Assembly (NCBI GenBank): GCA_945870225.1
Contig: CAMBRF010000017.1
Coordinates: forward strand, 1-64,000
From: PVC group bacterium
GTDB lineage: Bacteria > Verrucomicrobiota > Kiritimatiellia > CAIKKV01 > CAITUY01
Length of the DNA: 64,000 nucleotides
Direction: 5' to 3'
Shown: one piece after another, positions 1-12,334 of the stretch
Position numbering within the stretch: the first letter of the stretch is position 1
Layout: the number at the start of each line of letters is the position of its first letter
Made by a program: the position numbers and the translations under genes
Notes under the pieces: generated by a model
What the model was told of the DNA's origin: nothing
Seen by the model: only the letters and a program-made list of their open reading frames with translations
Databases searched by the model: none

Positions 1-1
1 C

Positions 2-88
2 TCCTTTTTCGCGGGGCTATTTGTTTTCATGACGGTTGAGATTTCCGAACTTTTCCGGCTCGATTCCGGAAAGCGGGAGATGACTTGA
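2..88 (+). CDS. C-terminal end of an upstream gene in the ATP synthase operon (truncated by window start)
   Basis: Open frame ...SFFAGLFVFMTVEISELFRLDSGKREMT* ending TGA 86-88, overlapping the TTG start of atpB at 85. Confidence 0.5.
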   Translation, partial: SFFAGLFVFMTVEISELFRLDSGKREMT

Positions 89-900
89 GCGACGTGATGA
101 TTCATTCCAATGCCGCGGTAGCGGCCGGCCAGGCGCAGGATATCGGGACTGCGGTGCAGGCTTTCATCATGCACCACGTCGGTGATTCCCGCCGCTGGAA
201 CTGGCTTCCTGAGGGCCATCAGGATTTGCCCGCTTTCCTGACGGTTCACGGGATTATGGTGCTTTTCTCGGCGGTGGTTCTCATCTACATGCTGGCTATG
301 GCCTGCCGGCAGGTGGGGTCGGTCCCGCACGGGTTGCTGAATCTGGTTGAGTTTTTTGTGCAGTTCATCCGCGACGAGATGGCGGTCCCGTTTCTGGGCG
401 AGGAGGATGGCCGCCGAATGACGCCCCTGCTGTGCAGCTTGTTCTTTTTCATTTTGATGATGAACCTGATCGGGTTGATCCCTTGTTTCTACACGGCCAC
501 CGCCAATGTCAGTGTGACGGGCGCGTTGGCCGGCGTGACGTTGGCGGTGATGATCGGCGGGGCGATCTTTCGCAACGGACCGGTGGCTTTTGTTAAAGGT
601 TTTATTCCGCACGGTGTCCCGTGGCCCGTGCTGATCATTGTGGTCCCCATCGAGATCATCGGGCTTTTGATCAAGGCCATGGCGCTGGCCATCCGCTTGT
701 TTGCCAATGAGTTGGCCGGGCATATTGTGGTGTTCTCCCTGCTGGGAATGCTGGTTATGTTTGGAGTGAAAGCCCTGCCCGTTTTCTTTATGGCGTTGGG
801 AATATACCTGCTTGAGGTGTTTGTGGCATTTTTGCAGGCCTACATTTTCACATTACTGTCGGCGGTGTTTATCGGTCAGCGGTATCATCCCGCCCACTGA
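85..900 (+). CDS. atpB: F1Fo ATP synthase subunit a
   Basis: Multi-TM protein with conserved 'AIRLFANELAGHIV' and C-terminal 'LQAYIFTLLSAVFIG' motifs; first in the atp gene order. Confidence 0.97.
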   Translation: MSDVMIHSNAAVAAGQAQDIGTAVQAFIMHHVGDSRRWNWLPEGHQDLPAFLTVHGIMVLFSAVVLIYMLAMACRQVGSVPHGLLNLVEFFVQFIRDEMAVPFLGEEDGRRMTPLLCSLFFFILMMNLIGLIPCFYTATANVSVTGALAGVTLAVMIGGAIFRNGPVAFVKGFIPHGVPWPVLIIVVPIEIIGLLIKAMALAIRLFANELAGHIVVFSLLGMLVMFGVKALPVFFMALGIYLLEVFVAFLQAYIFTLLSAVFIGQRYHPAH

Positions 901-940
901 GCGGCGTTTTGTGTGGTTCATTAGAAGAAAGGAAGACGAT

Positions 941-1156
941 ATGGACGGTTTAACAGGGTCGATTGCAGGAATTGGGGCGGGACTGGTCACCATTGGGGCT
1001 GGATTGGGTATTGGTAAATTGGCGGCTTCCGCCATGGAAGGTATTGCGCGGCAACCCGAAGTGGCGCCGAAGATCCAGGTGACCATGCTGATTGCCGCCG
1101 CCCTGATCGAGGGTGTGGCTTTGTTCTGCGCCGTGATTTGTCTGCTTGGCAAGTAA
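941..1156 (+). CDS. atpE: F1Fo ATP synthase subunit c (start refined from ORF 812)
   Basis: 71 aa two-helix hairpin, 'EGIARQPEVAPKI' polar loop, carboxylate in 'AALIEGVALF'; SD-like GAAAGGAAG before ATG 941. Confidence 0.96.
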   Translation: MDGLTGSIAGIGAGLVTIGAGLGIGKLAASAMEGIARQPEVAPKIQVTMLIAAALIEGVALFCAVICLLGK

Positions 1157-1189
1157 CCTTGTCCGGCCTGCGCTGGAAGGGTGGAGCTC

Positions 1190-1744
1190 ATGCAAGAAGA
1201 GACGAATATTCAGGCCGTGGTGGCGGTGGACTCTGCGTCGCACGAGAGTTCGCCGGGAGTGGTGGATGTCTCGGCACCGATGATGCTGTTGACGTGGCTC
1301 ACCTTTCTGGTGCTGGCATTCATTCTCTCCCGGATCGCCTGGAAGCCGATCTTGAAGGCGTTGGATATACGGGAGAAGACCATCAAACGTGCGTTGGAAA
1401 ACGCCGAGAAGGCGCGCCTTGAAACGGCTGCTGCCGAAGAGCGCAATCGCCAGAGCCTTCAGGCGGCCCTGGATGAGGCGCGGCGGATTGTCGAGGAGGC
1501 ACGCCGGGCCGCCCAGGATCACGCCCGTCTGATCCAGGAGCGCGCTGAGCAACAGGCGCAAACCCTGGTGGACGAAGCCCGACGGGAAATCCACGCCTCG
1601 GTCGAGTCGGCGCGCCTGGTCTTGCGACGTGAAACCGCCGGGTTGGCCCTTGATCTGGCTGCCAAGGTGACGGAGCGGAACATGGACACGGATCGGAACC
1701 GGGAGCTGGTTCAATCCCTGGTTGGGGAGTTGGATCGCGCATGA
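1190..1744 (+). CDS. atpF: F1Fo ATP synthase subunit b
   Basis: N-terminal TM plus long charged coiled coil; position c-b-delta; alternative GTG start at 1181. Confidence 0.93.
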   Translation: MQEETNIQAVVAVDSASHESSPGVVDVSAPMMLLTWLTFLVLAFILSRIAWKPILKALDIREKTIKRALENAEKARLETAAAEERNRQSLQAALDEARRIVEEARRAAQDHARLIQERAEQQAQTLVDEARREIHASVESARLVLRRETAGLALDLAAKVTERNMDTDRNRELVQSLVGELDRA

Positions 1745-2298
1745 AACTCCGGCCCAGAGTGGCCCGGCGTTATGCCCGGGCTCTTCACGACCAGGCCATC
1801 GCGGGTTGCGCGTTGTCCGAGGTGAGTCGCGATGTGGAGCAGCTTCGCCGCAGTCTGGCGGGGTCAATCGATCTGGTGTCGTTTTTAAATAATTATCTTC
1901 TTCCCCGTGCGGCGCGGATGAAGGTTCTGAGGGCGCTGTGGGCGGAGACGTTGCATCCGCTCACCTGGCGTTTTGTACGCCTGTTGGAATCCAAGCGGCG
2001 GCTGGGGATTTTGGACGAGATTGGCGCGGAATTCGTTGAGTTTGAAGAGGCCTGTCAGGGGCTGGTGCGGGGAAGCCTCGCTTCGGCGTACGCCCTGTCC
2101 TCCCGGGACGTGGGAGAGATCGCCGGCCAGCTGGGGCGGCATTTGGGTAAACAGGTGATTCTACAGGCGGGTGAAGAGCGCGGCCTGTTGGGCGGGTACC
2201 GTTTGCGCGTGGGGGACTGGGTCTATGACCTCAGTCTGGCGGGGCGCTTGCGAATGCTTAGACAAACGATGATGGCCGGATGCGGCCCGAGGAATTGA
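1741..2298 (+). CDS. atpH: F1Fo ATP synthase subunit delta
   Basis: N-term '[12 protein letters not shown]', position between b and alpha, ATGA overlap with atpF. Confidence 0.92.
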   Translation: MKLRPRVARRYARALHDQAIAGCALSEVSRDVEQLRRSLAGSIDLVSFLNNYLLPRAARMKVLRALWAETLHPLTWRFVRLLESKRRLGILDEIGAEFVEFEEACQGLVRGSLASAYALSSRDVGEIAGQLGRHLGKQVILQAGEERGLLGGYRLRVGDWVYDLSLAGRLRMLRQTMMAGCGPRN

Positions 2299-2300
2299 TC

Positions 2301-3812
2301 ATGGCTGTTGATTTAAGACCGGAAGAGATTACCTCCATTCTGCGGCAGCAATTGGCGGAGTTTGATGGCAAGGCGGACATCGCCGAAGTGGGGACGGTGT
2401 TGAACGTGGGCGACGGGATTGCGCATATCCACGGCCTGTCGCGCGTGATGGCGGGTGAACTGGTTGAGTTCAGCGAGGGGCTGACCGGGATGGCCCTGAA
2501 TCTGGAAGAAGACAATGTGGGTGTCGCCATTTTTGGCGAGGATCGCACCATCAAGGAAGGCGATCCCGTCCGGCGCACCGGACGCATTGCCTCCGTGCCT
2601 GTGGGGGAGGCGTTGGCCGGCCGGATTGTGGACGCGCTGGGACGTCCGATCGACGGGGCGGGGGGGGTGGCTTCGACGGAGCAACGTACGATTGATATCA
2701 AGGCCCCGGGGATTATCGAGCGGGCCGATGTTCGGGAACCGCTGCAAACGGGCATCAAGGTGATCGATGCGCTTACGCCGATCGGACGGGGGCAGCGCGA
2801 ACTGATCATTGGAGACCGGAAGACGGGCAAGACCTCGCTTGCCATCGATACCATCATCAACCAGCGCGGCAAGAATGTGATGTGCTTTTACGTGGCGATC
2901 GGTCAGAAGCGATCCACCGTGGTGCAGGTTTGTGAGACGCTGAAGCACTATGGGGCGATGGAGTACACAACCATTATTGCCGCCACCGCTTCCGATCCCG
3001 CGCCCATGCAGTACCTTTCGCCCTTTGCGGGATGTGCCATGGCGGAATTCTACCGGGACTCCGGCCGGCACGCCTTGATCGTTTACGACGACCTGACCAA
3101 GCAGGCGCAGGCTTACCGACAGTTGTCGTTGTTGCTCCGCCGTCCGCCCGGGCGCGAGGCCTTTCCGGGCGACGTGTTTTATTTGCACAGCCGGTTGCTC
3201 GAGCGTGCGGCGAAGCTCAGTCCTGAAAAAGGAGGGGGAAGCCTTACCGCCCTGCCGATTGTGGAGACGCAGGCGAACGATATCTCCGCCTATATCCCGA
3301 CCAATGTGATTTCGATCACCGATGGTCAGATTTTTCTGGAAGCGGACGCCTTCAACGCGGGGCAGCGCCCCGCCGTGAATCCGGGGATTTCGGTGTCGCG
3401 CGTGGGGGGTGATGCGCAGGTGAAGGCCATGAAGCAGACGGCTGGAACGTTGCGTCTGGATCTGGCCCAGTACCGCGAATTGGCCGGGTTTTCGCAGTTT
3501 GCCTCGGACCTGGACCCTGCGACTCGGCGGCAGTTGGATCGTGGTCGACGCCTGATGGAACTGATGAAGCAGAATATCCACGAGGTGCTACCGGTGGCGT
3601 TGCAGGTGGCGATCATTTATGCCGGCACCCAGGGCTATCTGGATTCGATTCCCCTGAACAGGATCAAGGACTTTGAAAAAGAGTTGGCTGAGAGGCTTGA
3701 CCGCGAGCCCCGGGATTATCTGACGCAGTTTGACCGGGATCAGGCCATGACTCCGGACGTCAAGACGGCGCTGGAGGCGGTTTTAAAAAGGTTATCCGTG
3801 ACGTCGGTCTAG
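2301..3812 (+). CDS. atpA: F1Fo ATP synthase subunit alpha
   Basis: 'GDRKTGKT' P-loop, '[17 protein letters not shown]', '[17 protein letters not shown]'; ATG 2301 chosen over upstream in-frame 2280. Confidence 0.98.
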   Translation: MAVDLRPEEITSILRQQLAEFDGKADIAEVGTVLNVGDGIAHIHGLSRVMAGELVEFSEGLTGMALNLEEDNVGVAIFGEDRTIKEGDPVRRTGRIASVPVGEALAGRIVDALGRPIDGAGGVASTEQRTIDIKAPGIIERADVREPLQTGIKVIDALTPIGRGQRELIIGDRKTGKTSLAIDTIINQRGKNVMCFYVAIGQKRSTVVQVCETLKHYGAMEYTTIIAATASDPAPMQYLSPFAGCAMAEFYRDSGRHALIVYDDLTKQAQAYRQLSLLLRRPPGREAFPGDVFYLHSRLLERAAKLSPEKGGGSLTALPIVETQANDISAYIPTNVISITDGQIFLEADAFNAGQRPAVNPGISVSRVGGDAQVKAMKQTAGTLRLDLAQYRELAGFSQFASDLDPATRRQLDRGRRLMELMKQNIHEVLPVALQVAIIYAGTQGYLDSIPLNRIKDFEKELAERLDREPRDYLTQFDRDQAMTPDVKTALEAVLKRLSVTSV

Positions 3813-3822
3813 GCGATGAAGC

Positions 3823-4692
3823 ATGGCAACGCTCAAGGAATATAACGTCAAGCTGGCACGGCTTCGGAGTACCCGCAAGTTGACGCGGACGATGAAGCTC
3901 GTATCGGTCACCAAATTGCGGCGCGCGCAGGATGCGGAGAAACGCGTGGGGCAATTTGCAGGCAAGGTTCACGCCTTCGCGGCGCGCCTTGCGGCCAAAG
4001 GGGCGGAGGAGCATCCGCTGCTGGACGAGCGCCCGAAGGTGGGCGCGGTGCTCCTGCTGGTGGTAACCGGCGACCGCGGTTTGTGCGGTGGGTTCAACAA
4101 CAATGTGATCAAGGCGGCGCTGGAGTGGCGACAGCAACAGGAAGCCAAGGGGCGGCAGGTCCGGATGAGCTTTTGCGGGCGGCGCGGTTATAATTTTCTC
4201 AAGACGCGCGTCGATATGGAGCGGTTTTACGACGAGGCCGTGGCGCACCCCGACTTTCAGCAGGCGCGCCGGATTGGTCAGGAAATACAGGCCGCCTTTC
4301 TCGGTCAGCGTTTTGACGAGGCTTATGTTGCCTGGAACGGCGTCAGCGGATTTCTGGGATGTGTGCCGAGAGTCGAGCGGTTGGCGCCGTTCGATCCGGC
4401 CTCAATGGCGGAGACGTCAGCGGTGACCAACGGTGAGGATTGGCTGTTGGAGCCTGGGCGGGCTGAACTGCTTGGGGTGGTCCTGCCGCGGCTTTTGAAC
4501 CTGAAAATATATGCGGCCCTGTTGGGCAGTGCCGTGGGAGAGCATGGAGCCCGCATGCGGGCCATGGAGCAGGCGAGCACCAATGCCGATAATCTCATTG
4601 CGCAGATATCCCTGAAACGTAATCGTGCGCGGCAGGCGGCCATCACCACCGAATTGACGGAGATCGTGGCGGGAGCCGAGGCGCTGAGATAG
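3823..4692 (+). CDS. atpG: F1Fo ATP synthase subunit gamma
   Basis: 'TRKLTRTMKLVSVTKLRRAQ' N-terminus, 'GDRGLCGGFN', C-terminal 'NRARQAAITTELTEIVAGAEAL'. Confidence 0.97.
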   Translation: MATLKEYNVKLARLRSTRKLTRTMKLVSVTKLRRAQDAEKRVGQFAGKVHAFAARLAAKGAEEHPLLDERPKVGAVLLLVVTGDRGLCGGFNNNVIKAALEWRQQQEAKGRQVRMSFCGRRGYNFLKTRVDMERFYDEAVAHPDFQQARRIGQEIQAAFLGQRFDEAYVAWNGVSGFLGCVPRVERLAPFDPASMAETSAVTNGEDWLLEPGRAELLGVVLPRLLNLKIYAALLGSAVGEHGARMRAMEQASTNADNLIAQISLKRNRARQAAITTELTEIVAGAEALR

Positions 4693-6482
<1,790 letters not shown>

Positions 6483-6509
6483 CAGAGCGGGTCATGGGAG
6501 GAGGCATCC

Positions 6510-6749
6510 ATGGGCAAAGCAGGCAGGCCGGTGGTCAGTGCGATGTCGGCAGGATTTCAATTTGCCGTTTGCGTGCTGCTTCCCGTCTGGGCGGGCTATT
6601 ACGCCGAACGCAGGTATGACTTCAAGCCATGGGGTTTAATCGGGGGGCTTCTAGTCGGTTTGCTGATCGGGGGCTGGAGCGTATTTGTTCCGCTGTGGCG
6701 TGAGGCCGAGGATGATCCGATGCCCCCGAAATCCCGGGATGATGAATAG
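6510..6749 (+). CDS. AtpZ/AtpI-like small membrane protein (F0F1-ATPase-associated)
   Basis: 79 aa, two TM helices, 'AVCVLLPVWAGYYAERRYDFKPWGLIGGLLVGLLIG' resembles the AtpZ/AtpI-type family; 27 bp after atpC. Confidence 0.75.
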   Translation: MGKAGRPVVSAMSAGFQFAVCVLLPVWAGYYAERRYDFKPWGLIGGLLVGLLIGGWSVFVPLWREAEDDPMPPKSRDDE

Positions 6750-6843
6750 AGAGACACGGTCTTCCGTCGTGTCGGCTCCCTGTTTTCCTCTGCGAGTTAA
6801 GCAGCCTGACGGCGTATTCTTACAGGCTTGGAAGGAAGGACGT

Positions 6844-9210
6844 ATGGCCACTCGAGACAGAGCGTTGACGAAGGAACGCGACCGGTTCTTGGAGGATATC
6901 CAGATCATTGCGGGGCTGGGCACCTATGTTCTGGATATTGCCTCCGGCCGGTGGGAGAGTTCATCCATCCTGAATGACATTTTTGGAATTGATGATACCT
7001 ATGAGCGTTCCATTGAGAGTTGGGCGGCACTGATCCACCCTGAAGACCGGGACATGATGGTGAATTACTTTGTTGGCGAAGTGGTGGGGCGCCGGCAGCC
7101 CTTCCGTAAGGAATACCGGATTGTCCGCCGTAAGGATGGGGGTGAACGGTGGGTTCAGGGGCGCGGACGGCTGGAGCTGGAGGCGCAGGGCCAGCCGTTG
7201 AAGATGATTGGAACCATTCAGGATATTACGTCGCGCAAACTGACCGAGGAGTCCCTTCGAAACAGCGAAAGCCGGTACCGCGAGCTGATTGAACTTGCCG
7301 TTGATGGAATACTTCTGGGAACGCAAGAAGGTGTCATTATTGATGCCAACAGGCGGATATGCGAGTTATCCGGAATTGCGCGCGAGGACTTGATGGGGCG
7401 GGATATCCGCGCCCTGTCGTTTGATCCGGCCAGTCTGGAGAGGATGCCATTTCGCTTTGATTTGCTGCAGGCGGGGCAGACGGTGGTTTCCGAGCGCACG
7501 TTGATCCGGCCGGATGGCACCCGGATTGAGGTCGAAATGCGGACCCGGATGATGCCTGATGGAATCTATCAGTCCATCTTTCGTGACGTTACCGAGCGCC
7601 GGCGAATCGAGGAGACGGTCTGGGAGAGTCAGCGCGCCCTGTCCACGCTGCTGGGAAACCTTCAGGGAATGGCTTACCGGTGCAAGAACGACGAGAATTG
7701 GACCATGGAATTCTTCAGCGCCGGTGTGAAAGAGCTGACCGGCTACGATGCGGGAGATTTCATTAATAATGCCAAGCTCTCCTATGCGTCGGTCATTCAC
7801 CCGGATGATCGTCAATATGTTTATGATGAGGTTCAGTCCGCACTTCTGGAGCACAGGCACTTCCAGTTGATCTATCGAATAGTCACGGCGGCGGGTGTTG
7901 AAAAATGGGTATGGGAAAAAGGAATTGGGGTCTATTCGTCCACCGGGAGCCTCCTTGCCATTGAAGGGTTCATCGCCGACATTACTGAACGCAAACAGGC
8001 GGAAGACGATCTCCGCCGCCTCGCGGATACCTTGGAGCAGCGTGTGGCCGAGCGTACACGGGAACTGGAAGCCGCGCATGCCGCCCTGCAACGCAGCCAT
8101 GCTTTGCTCTCTGAAACAGGGAGGGTCGCGCACGTGGGGGGCTGGGAATTGGATCTGCAGACGCTCCAACAGATCTGGACGGACGAGATGTATCGTATCA
8201 ACGAAGTGGACCGGGGTTTCAAGCCTACTTTGGATAATGGGCGGAATTTCTACGCGCCGGAGTCCCGGCCCATCATTGACCAGGCCGTGAAGCGGGCCAT
8301 GGAACGGGGGGACCCCTTTGACGACGAGATGGAAATCATAACCGCCAAGGGGAACCGGCGATGGGTGCGTACAGTGGGCTGGCTGGATCCCGGACGGCGG
8401 AAACTGCTGGGCATCCTTCAGGATATCACGGCGAGTAAACAGGCGGCACTGGATCTGGTGATGAATAATGAGGTCCTGGATCGGAGTGTTGTGCAATTAC
8501 GGAGCCTGGCGGCCGAGTTGACTCAGGCGGAAGAGCGTGAACGCAAGCGGCTGGCGGGCATGCTTCATGACAACCTTCAGCCCCTGCTGGTGGCCTCCAC
8601 CATCAAGGTCAGTCTGCTTGATCGAAAGGCCAGCGAACAAGAGCATGCCCGGGCCGTTCAGGAGATCCTCGATATCCTCGGGGAAACGCTGGAGGCTTCA
8701 AGAGCATTGACGACCCACCTGTATCCGCCCGTATTGCTTGATGCGGGCCTCGTGCCCGGTCTGCGCTGGTTGGCCGACTGGATGCGGGCCAAGCATAATC
8801 TCGCCGTGAAATTGGAGATGGATGAATCTTTGGAAATTCCTGAAACTCTCTGCATCCTCCTGTTCCGGGTTGTGAGAGAGTTGCTCTTGAACGTCGTCAA
8901 GCATGCGAAAGTGGCCTCGGCGACGGTGGAGATGGTTCAGGAGGAAATCGGGGCACTGCGGATCACCGTCAGAGACGCAGGGTGCGGGTTTGATATAAAC
9001 GCATCCGCGACCTTCTCGGCTAATGATGGCCTCGGGTTGTTTCACCTTCGTGAACATCTGGCCGCCACGGGAGGATCCCTTGCTGTGTCAAGTATGCCGG
9101 GAAGGGGTACGGAGGTCTCCGTCACCGTGCCGTTTCTGTCATTGACGGGCGGAGGGCAGGATGATCGTATGGATAGGATTCAGTCGGAAGAAAAAGGGAG
9201 ACCATTATGA
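6844..9210 (+). CDS. Multi-PAS sensor histidine kinase, HisKA_3 (NarL-partner) type
   Basis: Four PAS/PAC-like units, 'AEERERKRLAGMLHDNLQPLL' H-box of the HisKA_3 type, HATPase 'GLGLFHLREHLAATGGSLAVSSMPGRGTEVSV'; ATG 6844 with upstream GGAAGGA. Confidence 0.9.
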   Translation: MATRDRALTKERDRFLEDIQIIAGLGTYVLDIASGRWESSSILNDIFGIDDTYERSIESWAALIHPEDRDMMVNYFVGEVVGRRQPFRKEYRIVRRKDGGERWVQGRGRLELEAQGQPLKMIGTIQDITSRKLTEESLRNSESRYRELIELAVDGILLGTQEGVIIDANRRICELSGIAREDLMGRDIRALSFDPASLERMPFRFDLLQAGQTVVSERTLIRPDGTRIEVEMRTRMMPDGIYQSIFRDVTERRRIEETVWESQRALSTLLGNLQGMAYRCKNDENWTMEFFSAGVKELTGYDAGDFINNAKLSYASVIHPDDRQYVYDEVQSALLEHRHFQLIYRIVTAAGVEKWVWEKGIGVYSSTGSLLAIEGFIADITERKQAEDDLRRLADTLEQRVAERTRELEAAHAALQRSHALLSETGRVAHVGGWELDLQTLQQIWTDEMYRINEVDRGFKPTLDNGRNFYAPESRPIIDQAVKRAMERGDPFDDEMEIITAKGNRRWVRTVGWLDPGRRKLLGILQDITASKQAALDLVMNNEVLDRSVVQLRSLAAELTQAEERERKRLAGMLHDNLQPLLVASTIKVSLLDRKASEQEHARAVQEILDILGETLEASRALTTHLYPPVLLDAGLVPGLRWLADWMRAKHNLAVKLEMDESLEIPETLCILLFRVVRELLLNVVKHAKVASATVEMVQEEIGALRITVRDAGCGFDINASATFSANDGLGLFHLREHLAATGGSLAVSSMPGRGTEVSVTVPFLSLTGGGQDDRMDRIQSEEKGRPL

Positions 9211-10502
9211 GTATTGAGAGCAAGCATATCGAAACGCTGGGGTTGCATGCGGGGCGGGCGCCTGACCTGTCGACGGCCTCCCTGGCGGCGCCGGTTTATC
9301 GTACGACCGCCTACCAGTTCCGTGACACACAGCATGCGGCGAACCTGTTCGGACTGAAGGAATTGGGCAACATCTACACGCGGCTGATGAACCCGACGCA
9401 TGATGTGCTTGAAAAGAGGATGGCGGGTCTCGAGGGGGGCGCGGCCGCTTTGGCGCTGGCGTCCGGGACCAGTGCCATTTTCTATTCCATCATCAATCTC
9501 TGCCAGGCGGGCGATGAGTTTGTGTCGGCGAATAACCTCTACGGGGGCTCGTACACGCAGTTTCACGACATCCTGCCCCAGCTGGGGATCACCTGCCGTT
9601 TCTTTGACCCCCGGAACCCGGCCAATGTGGCCAAGGCGATCACGCCGAAGACCAAGCTGGTGTTCGTTGAATCGATCGGCAATCCCGGTCTGGATGTGGC
9701 GGATCTCCCGGCCATGGCGAAGGTGGCGCATGACCACGGGCTGCCGCTGATCGTGGATAGCACGTTCAGTACGCCCTATCTCCAGCGGCCATTGGAGCAG
9801 GGGGCGGACATTGTGGTGCATTCCCTGACCAAGTGGCTCGGCGGGCATGGCGCCGCCATCGGCGGGGTCGTGGTGGATTCGGGCAAGTTCGACTGGAAGA
9901 GTGGAAAATTCCCGCTGCTGTCCGAACCGGACGCCAGCTATCATGACATCCGGTGGGCTCATGATCTCGGTCCCCTTTCGCCTCTGGCGTTCATTCTTCG
10001 CATGCGTTTGGTGCCGCTGCGCAATCTCGGGGCCTGCATTTCGCCGGATAACGCCTGGCTTTTCCTTCAGGGGATCGAAACGCTGGCGCTGAGAATGGAA
10101 CGGCATTCGCAGAATGCCCTGGCGGCAGCCCGATACCTCAAACAGCACAAGCTGGTGGACTGGGTGCGTTATCCGGGTCTGGAAGATGACTCCTCCTATC
10201 CGGTGGCGAAGCGGTTGTTGCTCAAGGGGTTTGGCGGGATGGTGGTGTTTGGGATCAAAGGCGGAGCCAAGGCGGGGGCGGCGTTTATCGATCAGCTCAA
10301 ACTCTTCTCGCATGTTGCCAATGTGGGCGATGCAAAGAGTCTGGCCATTCATCCGGCCACAACGACGCACTCGCAGTTGACGGAGAGTCAGCAGCGGGAG
10401 AGCGGGATTGCCCCCGAACTGGTGCGTCTCTCGATCGGCATCGAACACATCGACGATATCCTGGCCGATCTGGAGCAGGCCCTCAACATGACAACAGGCT
10501 GA
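9207..10502 (+). CDS. metY: O-acetylhomoserine sulfhydrylase (Cys/Met PLP enzyme), paralog 1
   Basis: 'ETLGLHAGRAPD', '[22 protein letters not shown]', PLP-lysine region 'HSLTKWLGGHGAAIGGVVVDSGKFDW'. Confidence 0.93.
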   Translation: MSIESKHIETLGLHAGRAPDLSTASLAAPVYRTTAYQFRDTQHAANLFGLKELGNIYTRLMNPTHDVLEKRMAGLEGGAAALALASGTSAIFYSIINLCQAGDEFVSANNLYGGSYTQFHDILPQLGITCRFFDPRNPANVAKAITPKTKLVFVESIGNPGLDVADLPAMAKVAHDHGLPLIVDSTFSTPYLQRPLEQGADIVVHSLTKWLGGHGAAIGGVVVDSGKFDWKSGKFPLLSEPDASYHDIRWAHDLGPLSPLAFILRMRLVPLRNLGACISPDNAWLFLQGIETLALRMERHSQNALAAARYLKQHKLVDWVRYPGLEDDSSYPVAKRLLLKGFGGMVVFGIKGGAKAGAAFIDQLKLFSHVANVGDAKSLAIHPATTTHSQLTESQQRESGIAPELVRLSIGIEHIDDILADLEQALNMTTG

Positions 10503-10524
10503 GTTCTATCTGCTCATTGCCTGC

Positions 10525-10574
10525 GGGAGGGCGCGCCTGATGCGCGCCGCGGACGGCAGCATGCCGTCCCTCCC
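10525..10574. repeat. Double GC hairpin intergenic element
   Basis: GGGAGGG(10525-31)...CCCTCCC(10568-74) around GGCGCGC-CTGAT-GCGCGCC and GGACGGC-AGCAT-GCCGTCC, all perfect stems. Confidence 0.75.
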
Positions 10575-10602
10575 AGGAGAATCAAAGATACCTTGGGGAA
10601 TT

Positions 10603-11583
10603 ATGAATTGGACTGATCTCAGCGGGAAAATACTGAACGGTGGGCGCCTTGATCGTTCCGAAGCGATGGCGGTGTTGCAGTCTTCGGATGACGAACTGCT
10701 GGTGGTGCTACAGGCTGCCTTTGAAATCCGCCGGACTTATTTTGGGCGTGGGGTCAGATTGCATGTGATCCGAAACGCCAAGAGCGGATTTTGCAGCGAG
10801 GACTGCTCGTACTGCAGCCAGTCAAGCAAGGCTGACACGGCGATTGAGCGGCATCCGCTGCAGGCGGTTGAGGCAATCGTGCAAGGCGCGCGGGAAGCAC
10901 AGCAGATGAATGCGGTGCGCTATTGCATTGTTACCAGCGGGCGCCAGCCGGTGGAGACGGAGCTGGATGTCATTTGTGAAGCCGCACGACAGATCAAACG
11001 GGAGGCACCGATCCAGATCTGTACGTCACTGGGGTTGCTGACTCCGGCGCAGGCGCAACGATTGAAGGCGGCGGGGGTGGATCGCTACAATCATAATCTC
11101 GAAACCTCCAGTCGCTACTACGGTGCCATTTGCACCACCCACAGTTATGATGACCGGGTGGCGACGACGCGCATTGCCAAGGCGGCGGGGCTTGAGTTGT
11201 GCTGCGGCGGTCTTATTGGAATGGGCGAAACGCTGGATGATCGGGTGGACCTGGCGCTGGCGCTGCGCGAGGTGGGTGCCGACTCCATTCCCTTGAACTT
11301 TCTCGATCCGCGGCCGGGGACCGCGATGGAGGGTCGGACGCGGATCAGCGCCATGGAGGCGTTACGGACCCTTGCCCTGTTCCGGTTTGCCAACCCTGAT
11401 CGGGAACTGCGCGTGGCGGGCGGGCGCGAAGCCTGCCTGGGCCCCCTGCAGGCACTGGCTTTGTATCCAGCCAATTCAATTTTCACGCGGGGCTATCTGA
11501 CCACGGGGGGGCAGGGGCATACCGCCGACCTGGCTTTGATTGAGTCGGCAGGATTTCAGGTGGCCGAGATCACCGACGCCTGA
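10603..11583 (+). CDS. bioB: Biotin synthase (radical SAM)
   Basis: 'CSEDCSYCSQSS' radical-SAM motif and 'YNHNLETSSRYYGAICTTHSYDDRVAT'; ATG 10603. Confidence 0.96.
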   Translation: MNWTDLSGKILNGGRLDRSEAMAVLQSSDDELLVVLQAAFEIRRTYFGRGVRLHVIRNAKSGFCSEDCSYCSQSSKADTAIERHPLQAVEAIVQGAREAQQMNAVRYCIVTSGRQPVETELDVICEAARQIKREAPIQICTSLGLLTPAQAQRLKAAGVDRYNHNLETSSRYYGAICTTHSYDDRVATTRIAKAAGLELCCGGLIGMGETLDDRVDLALALREVGADSIPLNFLDPRPGTAMEGRTRISAMEALRTLALFRFANPDRELRVAGGREACLGPLQALALYPANSIFTRGYLTTGGQGHTADLALIESAGFQVAEITDA

Positions 11584-11590
11584 TCGGTCC

Positions 11591-12334
11591 TCAGTGCGGA
11601 TGCGAATGCCTGAGGCTATGCGGGCGTTCGAGGCCATGGGCAAGCAGCAGGGGTTCGTCATTCAGGATGACGCATGTGGGGCCGTCGGCCACAACCCTGC
11701 CTCCGTCGAGCACGATTACCCGCTCACAGACCTCGACAACCATTTCCAGATCGTGCGTGGCAATGATCTTGGTGTGGGTGAAGGACTGCAGAAGTTCGAT
11801 CAGACGCCGCCGCGCGCGCGGGTCGAGGTTTGAAGACGGTTCATCCATCACCAGAATGTCCGGCTCCATGGCCAACACCGTGGCGATGGCCACGGCCCGC
11901 TTTTCCCCGGCGGACAGGCGATACGGTGGCCTCGCCCTCACGTGCGTCATGCCCACCCGGTCGAGAGCTGTGGCCACCCTCAACTCTACTTGATCGGGTG
12001 GCCATCCGGCATTCAGAGGACCAAAGGCAACATCCTCCGCCACCGTCGGCATGAACAGTTGGTCGTCCGGATCCTGGAAAACCATGCCCACGGCGCGTCG
12101 GACCAGAACGGCGGTTTCGCGCGTCAGGGCTGCATCACCGATGCGCACTTCTCCCTGTGTGGTTGGCAGGTACCCGTTCAGGTGAAGGAGAAGCGTGGAC
12201 TTCCCTGCCCCGTTGGCCCCCACGAGCGCCACGGAGCCGCCGTGTTCGATGCGAAAAGACACCCCCTGCAGGGCTTTTGTGCCGTCGGGATAAGCGAAAC
12301 ACAAATCTCGAACTTCAACAATGTGGTGGCTCAT
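11591..12334 (-). CDS. cbiO: ECF transporter ATPase (CbiO-type)
   Basis: '[28 protein letters not shown]', '[38 protein letters not shown]'. Confidence 0.93.
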   Translation of the reverse strand: MSHHIVEVRDLCFAYPDGTKALQGVSFRIEHGGSVALVGANGAGKSTLLLHLNGYLPTTQGEVRIGDAALTRETAVLVRRAVGMVFQDPDDQLFMPTVAEDVAFGPLNAGWPPDQVELRVATALDRVGMTHVRARPPYRLSAGEKRAVAIATVLAMEPDILVMDEPSSNLDPRARRRLIELLQSFTHTKIIATHDLEMVVEVCERVIVLDGGRVVADGPTCVILNDEPLLLAHGLERPHSLRHSHPH

